Counted from the first letter of the stretch, positions 1 through 5,749 are shown. The stretch is DNA of 11,827 nt from Flavobacterium sp. (GCF_003525665.1 NZ_DQDX01000148.1:1844-13670), one strand, 5' to 3'. The notes: generated from the sequence alone by a model not told the origin. Numbers and translations are program-made.

Positions 1-34
1 TCAATTGCCTCGGGTTTAAACCCGAGGCAATTGA
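1..34. repeat. Perfect 34-base palindrome, possibly REP-like and possibly longer
   Basis: The 17-base arm TCAATTGCCTCGGGTTT (1-17) is exactly reverse-complemented at 18-34, with a TTTAAA centre and no loop. It reaches the window edge, so its full left extent is unknown. No T-run follows on the plus strand, so it is not an obvious terminator for the upstream gene. The GC-rich core CCTCGGG/CCCGAGG in AT-rich DNA resembles REP-type palindromes associated with RAYT transposases. That link is inference. Confidence 0.8.
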
Positions 35-102
35 TAAAAGATTGGAATGAAAAGCAGGAAAATGGATTGCTGACAAATCCCAAACCATTCGCTCCTAATT
101 AA
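1..102 (+). CDS. 3' end of an unidentified gene (partial, C-terminus only)
   Basis: An open frame runs from the window edge to a TAA at 100-102 and gives 33 residues, ending in the segment LLTNPKPFAPN. The composition (Trp, Asn, Pro, Lys, mixed charge) looks like real protein, and the next gene's promoter starts just after the stop, which suits a gene end. The first 34 bases form a perfect palindrome encoding roughly SIASGLNPRQLI, which is unusual inside a gene. I do not recognise the family and too little is visible to assign a function. The gene begins outside the window. Confidence 0.5.
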   Translation, partial: SIASGLNPRQLIKDWNEKQENGLLTNPKPFAPN

Positions 103-110
103 ATTAAAGA

Positions 111-141
111 TTGTTTCCTTGCTTTCAATGACTTACTTTTG
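111..141 (+). promoter_or_regulatory. Promoter for the ABC-F gene (TTG-N20-TACTTTTG)
   Basis: TACTTTTG at 134-141 matches the Bacteroidota -7 consensus TAnnTTTG exactly. TTG at 111-113 lies 20 bases upstream, close to the usual spacing for the -33 element. Transcription would begin near 145-148, about 10 bases before the GTG at 158. In-frame starts further upstream (TTG 119, ATG 128) would then fall inside the promoter. Confidence 0.6.
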
Positions 142-157
142 CAAAAAAAATACACTT

Positions 158-2014
158 GTGAATTACCTTTCTGTAGAAAATATATCGAAATCATTTGGCG
201 AACGAACGTTGTTTAAGGACATCTCCTTTGGAATTAATAAGGACCAAAAAATTGCTTTTATTGCCAAAAATGGCTCGGGAAAAACCCAAATAATGAAAAT
301 TATTAATGGCGACGATACGCCTGATACTGGGCAAGTTGTGATGAGAAAAGATATTAAAATGTCGTTTCTGTCGCAGGTTCCGCAGTTGCAAGATGAGTTG
401 ACGGTGGAGGAAAGTATTTTTGCAAGTGATAATGAAATTTTACACGTAATTGAGCGTTACGAAAAAGCACTTGAAAATCCAGAAGATAGCGAAGCTTATG
501 AGAAAGCGTTTGACGATATGGATCGTTTTAATGCTTGGGATTTTGAAACGCAATTCAAACAAATTTTATTCAAATTGAAGTTGGAGGATTTCAAATTGAA
601 GGTGAAAAACATGTCTGGTGGACAGAAAAAACGTCTTTCGTTGGCGATTATTTTGATTAATAAACCTGATTTATTGATTTTGGATGAACCTACCAATCAC
701 CTTGATTTAGAGATGATTGAATGGCTAGAAAGTTATTTTGCTAAAGAAAATGTTACGTTGTTTATGGTTACGCACGACCGTTTCTTTTTAGAACGCGTTT
801 GCAATGAAATCATTGAATTAGAAAACGGAAAATTATACAGTTACAAAGGAAATTACTCTTATTATTTAGAGAAAAAAGAAGAACGTCTAATTTCTGAAAG
901 TGCTACGATTGATAAAGCGCAAAATCTTTTTGTAAAGGAATTGGCGTGGATGCGAAGACAACCGAAAGCACGAACTACCAAGTCAAAATCTCGTCAAGAT
1001 GATTTTTACAAAATAAAAGAAGTTGCCGAAAGTCGCAGAAAAGAGAACAAAATTGAACTTGAAATTAATATGGAACGTCTTGGAAGCAAGATTATTGAGT
1101 TGCATAAAATTTCGAAAAAGTTTGGCGATAAAAAGATTTTAGAAAATTTTAGTTTTGATTTTCAGCGTGGTGCTCGAATTGGAATTATCGGTAAAAATGG
1201 AACTGGAAAATCGACTTTTTTGAACTTATTGACACAAACGATTCCGACTGATTCTGGTAAAGTGGTAACTGGTGATACTATTAAAATTGGTTATTACACA
1301 CAAAGCGGAATTAACCCAAAACCGGGACAACGCGTTATTGATATTATTAAGGAATACGGAGAATATATTCCGTTGATGAAAGGGAAATTGATTTCGGCGA
1401 GTCAATTGTTGGAACGATTTTTATTTGATAGCAAAAAACAATACGATTTTGTAGAAAAACTTTCTGGTGGCGAATTGAAACGATTGTATTTATGTACGGT
1501 TTTGATTCAGAATCCGAATTTCTTGATTTTGGATGAGCCGACGAATGATTTGGATATCGTAACGTTGAATGTATTAGAAAGTTTCTTGTTGGATTTCCCA
1601 GGTTGTTTGCTTGTGGTTTCTCACGATAGGTATTTTATGGATAAAATTGTTGATGATTTATTCGTTTTTAGAGGCGACGGAATTGTAGAAAATTTTCCAG
1701 GAAATTATTCTGATTTTAGAGCTTATGAAGATTCGGCTGAACCAGCAAATAAAGATGATAACAAGGAAAAGAACAATTGGAAAACTAAAACTATTTCGTC
1801 TGGTTTAGATTTTAACGAACAAAAAGAATTCAATAAAATCGAGAAAGAAATAAAAGATTTAGAACATCAAAAGAAACAAATCGAACAATTATTTTCTGAA
1901 GGGAAAGTTGCTGATAACGAAATTGAAGCGAAAGCTTTAGAACTTCAAAAAGTAATTAATTTGAAGGAAGAAAAAGAAGAACGTTGGTTTGAATTGAGTT
2001 CTAAAATGGAATAA
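158..2014 (+). CDS. uup: ABC-F family ATPase, Uup-type
   Basis: This is a soluble twin-ATPase ABC-F protein (618 residues). The family acts on ribosomes or nucleic acid rather than in transport. The first ATPase domain has a P-loop at residues 36-43 (AKNGSGKT), the signature SGGQ near 153-156 and Walker B LLILDEPTNHLD at 172-183. The interdomain linker carries ELAWMRRQPKARTTK (261-275), very like the WLRRGVKARRT segment of Uup. The second domain has GKNGTGKST (345-353), LSGGE (435-439) and FLILDEPTNDLD (455-466). A charged coiled coil fills about 551-618, as in Uup's C-terminal DNA-binding region. I chose GTG 158 because homologues begin at NYLSVENISKSFGE and a -7 box overlaps any earlier start. 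The first P-loop has Ala for the leading Gly and Gln after the Thr. The ABC-F call is near certain; the Uup subtype is likely. Confidence 0.93.
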   Translation: MNYLSVENISKSFGERTLFKDISFGINKDQKIAFIAKNGSGKTQIMKIINGDDTPDTGQVVMRKDIKMSFLSQVPQLQDELTVEESIFASDNEILHVIERYEKALENPEDSEAYEKAFDDMDRFNAWDFETQFKQILFKLKLEDFKLKVKNMSGGQKKRLSLAIILINKPDLLILDEPTNHLDLEMIEWLESYFAKENVTLFMVTHDRFFLERVCNEIIELENGKLYSYKGNYSYYLEKKEERLISESATIDKAQNLFVKELAWMRRQPKARTTKSKSRQDDFYKIKEVAESRRKENKIELEINMERLGSKIIELHKISKKFGDKKILENFSFDFQRGARIGIIGKNGTGKSTFLNLLTQTIPTDSGKVVTGDTIKIGYYTQSGINPKPGQRVIDIIKEYGEYIPLMKGKLISASQLLERFLFDSKKQYDFVEKLSGGELKRLYLCTVLIQNPNFLILDEPTNDLDIVTLNVLESFLLDFPGCLLVVSHDRYFMDKIVDDLFVFRGDGIVENFPGNYSDFRAYEDSAEPANKDDNKEKNNWKTKTISSGLDFNEQKEFNKIEKEIKDLEHQKKQIEQLFSEGKVADNEIEAKALELQKVINLKEEKEERWFELSSKME

Positions 2015-2020
2015 TTATTA

Positions 2021-2107
2021 CACAGAGATTCACAGAGAAAAGCACAGAGATTCACAAATCTCTATTATCTTTGTATGGCTCTGTGAAAAACTCTGTGAAA
2101 CTCTGTG
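2021..2107. repeat. Mirrored CACAGAG x3 / CTCTGTG x3 repeat cluster
   Basis: CACAGAG occurs at 2021-2027, 2031-2037 and 2043-2049. Its reverse complement CTCTGTG occurs at 2079-2085, 2091-2097 and 2101-2107. The arms could pair in several registers. A smaller perfect hairpin, AGAGATT-CACA-AATCTCT, spans 2046-2063. The spacer contains a TAnnTTTG box, and the last repeat copy supplies the GTG start codon of the methyltransferase. From memory, CACAGAG-type arrays recur between genes in flavobacteria. Confidence 0.8.
2066..2073 (+). promoter_or_regulatory. -7 promoter box of the methyltransferase gene
   Basis: TATCTTTG matches TAnnTTTG exactly and lies 39 bases before the GTG start, between the arms of the CACAGAG/CTCTGTG cluster. 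No TTG is seen at the expected -33 distance, so the promoter is supported by the -7 element only. Confidence 0.5.
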
Positions 2108-2884
2108 CTACAGATTATAAAATCATATCTAAACTTCCTCTGGAACTCCAAGAATCAACACGGAGTGCATTCGCCGTTTGTGTATAGTTTGGTTACGAAA
2201 TGTTTTTATGATAAAAAAAAATATCCAGAATATTCCATTTTAAAAAACTACAGAAATTCTCTTTTAGAAAATAAAAACACCATTGAAGTGACTGATTTTG
2301 GTGCTGGTTCGCGAGTTTTTAAAAGTAATACACGACCTATAAATCAAATTGCAAAAAACGCTGGGATTTCATCTAAAAGAGCGGAATTATTATTCAGAAT
2401 TGTAAATTATTTTCAGCCTGATAACATTCTTGAAATTGGAACTTCGTTAGGTTTAGCGACATCGGCTTTGTCATTAGGAAGTAAAAATACCAAAGTCATT
2501 ACTTTAGAAGGTTGTCCCAATACAATTAATCAATGTCAATTGCAATTACAAAAATTCAATATCAATAATGTTGAATCTATAAATACAAAATTTGAAGACT
2601 ATCTAAAAACCTACAACCTACAACCTACAACCTACGACCTCATTTATTTCGACGGCAATCATTCCAAAAAAGCAACTTTGGAGTATTTCGAACTTTTAAT
2701 TCCAACAATAACAAACGATTCTGTATGGATTTTTGATGATATTCATTGGAGTAAAGACATGGAAGAAGCTTGGGGAATAATTAAAAATCATCCTAAAGTT
2801 ACGGTTACAATTGATACTTTTCAATGGGGAATTGTTTTCTTTAGAAGTGAACAATTAAAAGAACATTTTGTGATTAGAACATAA
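2105..2884 (+). CDS. Class I SAM-dependent methyltransferase, O-methyltransferase-like
   Basis: The 259-residue protein probably transfers a methyl group from S-adenosylmethionine; the acceptor is unknown. Motif I is EIGTSLG at residues 110-116 within a Rossmann-like strand (NILEIG). An acidic strand end follows at about 183-186 (FDGNH), then WIFDDIHW around 209-215, as in caffeoyl-CoA-type and Methyltransferase_24 proteins. The N-terminal stretch of about 90 residues (NQHGVHSPFVY, TDFGAGSR) precedes the SAM domain and is probably specific to the Bacteroidota branch. The start is GTG, because no in-frame ATG lies near the N-terminus and the reading begins sensibly with LQIIKSYL. A heptamer tandem repeat at 2611-2638 lies inside the gene. 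It has its own -7 box, 91 bases after the ABC-F stop. Cytoplasmic; fold secure, substrate not. Confidence 0.88.
   Translation: MLQIIKSYLNFLWNSKNQHGVHSPFVYSLVTKCFYDKKKYPEYSILKNYRNSLLENKNTIEVTDFGAGSRVFKSNTRPINQIAKNAGISSKRAELLFRIVNYFQPDNILEIGTSLGLATSALSLGSKNTKVITLEGCPNTINQCQLQLQKFNINNVESINTKFEDYLKTYNLQPTTYDLIYFDGNHSKKATLEYFELLIPTITNDSVWIFDDIHWSKDMEEAWGIIKNHPKVTVTIDTFQWGIVFFRSEQLKEHFVIRT
2611..2638 (+). repeat. Heptanucleotide tandem repeat (CTACAAC x3 + CTACGAC) inside the methyltransferase gene
   Basis: CTACAAC occupies 2611-2617, 2618-2624 and 2625-2631, and one-mismatch CTACGAC occupies 2632-2638. Partial copies flank it. The period of seven rotates through all three codon positions and encodes about TYNLQPTTYDL, just before the FDGNH motif. 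Gain or loss of one copy would shift the frame. Confidence 0.85.
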
Positions 2885-2888
2885 AAAA

Positions 2889-2916
2889 AAAAGACAACCA
2901 TCCCTGATTGTCTTTT
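2889..2916 (-). terminator. Convergent terminator between methyltransferase and lipoprotein genes
   Basis: AAAAGACAA (2889-2897) pairs with TTGTCTTTT (2908-2916) across a 10-base loop. On the minus strand the hairpin runs into about ten T residues (the A-run at 2883-2892), a good U-tract for the lipoprotein gene ending at 2942. On the plus strand only four T residues follow, so termination of the methyltransferase transcript would be weaker. Confidence 0.7.
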
Positions 2917-2941
2917 CCTGAATTAATAATCATACTTAATA

Positions 2942-3619
2942 TTATTCTTTTGCTTCAGCAGTTTCTCTACTTTTCGCACCAATTCTGTTCATTTTAAACA
3001 TTGGTCCAAATTTAAATTTGATAGAAGCAATTTTACCGTTGTCTTCAGAACTTAATCCTTCTTTTTCAACAGTATTTTTTCTGCTATCCAATGCTTCATA
3101 CATCAATTTTACTTCATCATAATCTTCTCTTGTAAAGTTTTCTTTGTTGTCTTTATACGATTGAAAGAAAGCATCATAAACACTCAAGATATTATCTTTG
3201 TTTACCCAAGAAAAGTTCATGTCCTCACCTACTTTACCAGCACCAAAAAATCGGTCACGTAGCATTTGATTCGGATTAGAAGCAACTGCAGTTGTTTCGG
3301 CAGCTTTAGTTTCAAGAGTTACTTTGAAACCATCATAAGAAGAACGTGCAGCATCAATCTTTTGTTGCGATGCATTTCTTGTTTCTTCATCCAAATTTGT
3401 CAATGCAGCATTAGCTTCCGTGCTTTTTCTGTCGAAATCTGCAGCAATTTGATCCCAATTGGTTTCCATATCTGCAGCAGCAACTGTTTTCAATGAATCC
3501 ACATAACTTTCTAATTCGCTAATTCTTTTATCAGCCAATTCTTTTTCATCATTTTTACAAGAAACTAATCCTAGTAACACCATCGAAAACAATCCGAATT
3601 TTACTATACCTTTTTTCAT
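2942..3619 (-). CDS. Predicted lipoprotein of unknown function, coiled-coil rich
   Basis: This 225-residue protein starts with a type II signal peptide: Lys-Lys at 2-3, a hydrophobic stretch to about residue 19, and lipobox LVSC with the lipidated Cys at 21. The residues after the Cys (KNDEKE) are charged and include acidic ones, reminiscent of the Bacteroidota lipoprotein export signal, so surface exposure is possible. The mature protein is highly charged. Heptad-like helical segments occupy about 28-110, and a second region of about 120-205 contains the motifs RDRFFGAGK and FTREDYDEVKLMYEAL. I recognise no catalytic motif and assign no function. The start ATG is in frame with the signal peptide. 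The gene is transcribed toward the methyltransferase and divergently from the ABC ATPase gene. A near-consensus minus-strand box, TAATTTTA (3652-3645), is a weak promoter candidate. Confidence 0.85.
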   Translation of the reverse strand: MKKGIVKFGLFSMVLLGLVSCKNDEKELADKRISELESYVDSLKTVAAADMETNWDQIAADFDRKSTEANAALTNLDEETRNASQQKIDAARSSYDGFKVTLETKAAETTAVASNPNQMLRDRFFGAGKVGEDMNFSWVNKDNILSVYDAFFQSYKDNKENFTREDYDEVKLMYEALDSRKNTVEKEGLSSEDNGKIASIKFKFGPMFKMNRIGAKSRETAEAKE

Positions 3620-3781
3620 AATTAATAAGTTTTAATATTTAATGTAAAATTAGTCCTAACATCAATCAGCAGCGTTACACATTAATTTTTTAATCTTACA
3701 CAATTCTCGTTTTTTGTTGTTAAAGTTTGTAACTTTATCCGGTTATTAACTACTAATGCTATAAATTAGTCAAAAGAAGAT

Positions 3782-4480
3782 ATGTCACAACCACTCATCA
3801 ACATCACCAATATAAAGCGCGATTTCGTTCTTGGAACCGAAATTATTAATGTTTTAAAAGGAATCGATTTACAAATAAACAAAGGCGAATATGTAGCATT
3901 GATGGGCCCATCGGGTTCAGGAAAATCTACTTTAATGAACCTTTTAGGATGTCTTGACACACCAACTTCTGGAAGCTATATCCTTAACGGAAAAGACGTC
4001 AGCCAAATGCACGACGACGATTTGGCCGAAATCCGTAACAAAGAAATCGGATTCGTTTTCCAAACCTTCAACCTTTTACCGAGAACAACCGCATTAGACA
4101 ACGTTGCCTTACCAATGATTTACGCAGGATATTCTAAATCAGAAAGAAATGCTCGTGCAACCGAAGTGCTTACACAAGTAAACCTATCCGATAGAATGGA
4201 CCACCAACCCAACCAACTTTCGGGTGGACAACGACAAAGAGTTGCCGTAGCTCGCGCCTTGGTAAACAAACCATCTATCATTCTTGCCGATGAGCCAACA
4301 GGAAATCTAGACAGTAAAACATCGGTAGAAATCATGAAACTTTTTGGAGACATTCACGCCTCAGGAAACACCGTAATTCTTGTAACTCACGAAGAAGACA
4401 TCGCACAATATGCCCACAGAGTAATTCGCCTTCGTGACGGATTAATTGAAAGCGATACCCAAAATACCAATCATTTATAG
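3782..4480 (+). CDS. ABC transporter ATP-binding protein, MacB/LolD type
   Basis: The 232-residue ATPase subunit would power an inner-membrane permease of the MacB/FtsX/LolCE kind. All motifs are intact: Walker A GPSGSGKST (42-50), Q-loop Gln94 in FQTFNLLP, signature LSGGQ (146-150), Walker B IILADEPTGNLD with D170 and E171, and H-loop His203 in VTHE. The sequence GCLDTPTSGSY and the DEPTGNLD box are typical of the MacB/LolD/FtsE group. Length is normal for a stand-alone ATPase. No permease or periplasmic partner gene is nearby, so the partner must be encoded elsewhere. The start ATG follows an A-rich stretch without a Shine-Dalgarno sequence. A degenerate box TAACTTTA (3730-3737) and a small inverted repeat ACTAAT/ATTAGT (3752-3770) lie upstream. 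ATPase assignment is firm; the transported substrate (lipoprotein, peptide or other) is unknown. Confidence 0.93.
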   Translation: MSQPLINITNIKRDFVLGTEIINVLKGIDLQINKGEYVALMGPSGSGKSTLMNLLGCLDTPTSGSYILNGKDVSQMHDDDLAEIRNKEIGFVFQTFNLLPRTTALDNVALPMIYAGYSKSERNARATEVLTQVNLSDRMDHQPNQLSGGQRQRVAVARALVNKPSIILADEPTGNLDSKTSVEIMKLFGDIHASGNTVILVTHEEDIAQYAHRVIRLRDGLIESDTQNTNHL

Positions 4481-4489
4481 CTATCACAT

Positions 4490-4620
4490 TGATCACTGTC
4501 GAAGTGAGGAGCGAATCGCTTGGGCTTTATCAGTAATCCTTATTCCTGCCATACGAAGTAGTCTCGTTAAAAAACGAGAGCTACTTCCTCCTGTCAGGGC
4601 TAGTTGGCAATCCATTTTAA
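4490..4620. other. Structured intergenic element with hairpins; possible repeat family or small RNA
   Basis: The gap after the ABC ATPase is unusually GC-rich and structured for intergenic DNA here. Its core is a 13-bp stem (4556-4568 with 4573-4586): AAGTAG-TCTCGTT pairs with AACGAGA-CTACTT around an AAAA loop, with G4580 bulged. CCTG (4545-4548) and CAGG (4595-4598) can close an outer stem, and AGCG-AAT-CGCT (4510-4520) forms another small hairpin. No T-run follows on either strand, so it does not look like a simple terminator. Its minus-strand reading (TAGCCCTGACAGGAG, hairpin, then GGCAGGA) recalls a recurrent flavobacterial intergenic sequence I know only from memory. An open frame crossing it is not convincing coding sequence. 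Confidence 0.5.
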
Positions 4621-4635
4621 TTTTTGTTACCTTTG
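4604..4635 (+). promoter_or_regulatory. Promoter for the cobalamin adenosyltransferase gene
   Basis: TACCTTTG at 4628-4635 matches TAnnTTTG, and TTG at 4604-4606 lies 21 bases upstream. The predicted start near 4642 leaves a leader of about 60 bases with an 11-base direct repeat ATCTAATATCA (4677-4687 and 4691-4701) just before the ATG. The -33 region overlaps the end of the structured element. Confidence 0.55.
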
Positions 4636-4704
4636 AAAAAAGAAACTTTAGAATAATTTAGATTCCAAAATCTACTATCTAATATCAAAAATCTAATATC
4701 AGCA

Positions 4705-5274
4705 ATGAAAGTATACACAAAAACAGGTGACACAGGAACAACAGCACTTTTTGGTGGCACAAGAGTTCCCAAACACCACATACGTATAGAAAGTTATGGA
4801 ACCGTAGACGAATTAAATTCGCACATCGGATTAATTCGCGACCAAGAAATAAATCAACTTTACAAAAACGTATTAATAGAAGTCCAAGATAGACTTTTTA
4901 CCGTTGGCGCAATTCTAGCAACACCACCAGAAAAAGAAACACTTAAAAATGGTGAAAAAAGACTACAAAATCTTGGCATTCAAGAATCTGATATCGAATA
5001 CCTAGAAAATCAAATCGATGCTATGGAAGAATCGCTTCCGCAAATGACACATTTTGTTCTTCCAGGCGGACACACAACTGTGTCATATTGTCATATAGCT
5101 CGTTGCGTTTGCCGTCGTGCCGAACGTTTAGCCGTACATTTAAATGACATAGAACCAACAGACGAACTAGTAATTAAGTACCTAAACCGACTTTCTGACT
5201 ACCTTTTTGTATTGGCACGGAAGTTGTCATTCGATTTAAACGCCGATGAAGTACAATGGATACCGAGAAAATAG
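4705..5274 (+). CDS. PduO-type ATP:cob(I)alamin adenosyltransferase
   Basis: This 189-residue enzyme transfers the 5'-deoxyadenosyl group of ATP to reduced cobalamin, giving adenosylcobalamin, and works in the cytoplasm as a trimer. The N-terminal ATP-binding segment YTKTGDTGTTALFGGTRVPK is at residues 4-23. SYGTVDELNS at 30-39 contains the conserved Asp35-Glu36, FVLPGG is at 117-122, and the conserved arginine helix RCVCRRAER is at 133-141. Length and helical-bundle character match the PduO/MMAB family. No other cobalamin gene is visible, so it probably serves salvage or supply of B12-dependent enzymes such as methylmalonyl-CoA mutase (inference). It has its own promoter 225 bases downstream of the ABC ATPase gene, so it is probably not simply co-transcribed. 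The ATG start gives the canonical MKVYTKTGD beginning. Gene symbols vary among genomes (pduO, cobO, mmaB), so none is assigned. Confidence 0.95.
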   Translation: MKVYTKTGDTGTTALFGGTRVPKHHIRIESYGTVDELNSHIGLIRDQEINQLYKNVLIEVQDRLFTVGAILATPPEKETLKNGEKRLQNLGIQESDIEYLENQIDAMEESLPQMTHFVLPGGHTTVSYCHIARCVCRRAERLAVHLNDIEPTDELVIKYLNRLSDYLFVLARKLSFDLNADEVQWIPRK

Positions 5275-5295
5275 TATTTTAAAACTTCAAAAGTC

Positions 5296-5378
5296 AAATT
5301 CCAAATTCCAATAAATAATTCCTGTAATGCAAGTAAAATAGAGCATTTTTGGATTTTGGAATTTAAAATTTGGAATTT
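5296..5378. repeat. AAATTCC/GGAATTT inverted repeat in the pre-DUF2795 gap
   Basis: AAATTCC is tandemly repeated at 5296-5309 and its complement GGAATTT occurs at 5358-5364 and 5372-5378. The longest perfect pairing is AAATTCCAAATT (5296-5307) with AATTTGGAATTT (5367-5378), 12 bp with a 59-base spacer. A run of seven A residues follows instead of T residues, so it is not a plus-strand terminator. It resembles AT-rich repeats common between flavobacterial genes. Role unknown. Confidence 0.6.
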
Positions 5379-5425
5379 AAAAAAAGACGTTCTTAAACTT
5401 TATTGAAAAATAAATCAAAAAAAAC

Positions 5426-5455
5426 TTGACTTTTTCAGTAATAAATTTATTTTTG
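5426..5455 (+). promoter_or_regulatory. Promoter of the DUF2795 gene (TTG-N19-TATTTTTG)
   Basis: TTG at 5426-5428, a spacer of exactly 19 bases and TATTTTTG at 5448-5455 make the best match in the window to the Bacteroidota promoter consensus (TTG at -33, TAnnTTTG at -7). Transcription would start near 5462, about 16 bases before the ATG. This fits strong, house-keeping sigma-factor-dependent expression. Confidence 0.75.
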
Positions 5456-5477
5456 CACAAATTAAAACCCAAAGAAG

Positions 5478-5699
5478 ATGTATTGGACATTAGAATTAGC
5501 ATCGTATTTAAGTGATGCACCGTGGCCTGCTACCAAAGATGAGTTGATCGATTACGCAATTAGAGCTGGTGCTCCACTTGAAGTAGTAGAAAATCTTCAG
5601 TCTATTGAAGACGAAGGTGAAATTTATGAATCTATGGAAGAAATTTGGCCAGATTATCCAACTGACGAAGATTATCTTTGGAACGAGGACGAATATTAA
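5478..5699 (+). CDS. Small acidic DUF2795-family protein
   Basis: The 73-residue cytoplasmic protein has no signal peptide. It begins MYWTLELASYLSDAPWPATK and contains the helix-forming stretch DELIDYAIRAGAP, which I recognise as the DUF2795 family conserved across Bacteroidota. About 21 residues are Asp or Glu against one Lys and one Arg, so it is strongly acidic. The last 25 residues (EEIWPDYPTDEDYLWNEDEY) are Trp/Tyr/acid-rich. Its biochemical function is unknown. It has a strong promoter and its own terminator, so it forms a monocistronic unit immediately before secA. Its start is the only ATG preceding the conserved N-terminus, 23 bases after the -7 box. Family assignment is from memory of the sequence. 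Confidence 0.85.
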   Translation: MYWTLELASYLSDAPWPATKDELIDYAIRAGAPLEVVENLQSIEDEGEIYESMEEIWPDYPTDEDYLWNEDEY

Positions 5700-5722
5700 A
5701 AAATAAACTAAAACAACAGAAG

Positions 5723-5749
5723 AAAAGTCTCCATTGGGGCTTTTTTTTT
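5723..5749 (+). terminator. Rho-independent terminator after the DUF2795 gene
   Basis: AAAAGTCTC (5723-5731) pairs with GGGGCTTTT (5736-5744) through nine pairs including two G-U wobbles. The loop is CATT, and nine T residues occupy 5741-5749. It lies 24 bases after the stop codon and just before secA. Confidence 0.8.

Noticed and set aside
2021..2107. CRISPR-like reading of the CACAGAG cluster
   Set aside because: Units are only 7 bases, spacers are tiny and irregular, half the copies are inverted, and no cas genes are nearby.
4446..4661. Plus-strand open frame of about 71 codons running from the ABC ATPase gene into the structured gap
   Set aside because: It overlaps the ATPase C-terminus in another frame, crosses the hairpins and the next promoter, and its translation has no recognisable domain.
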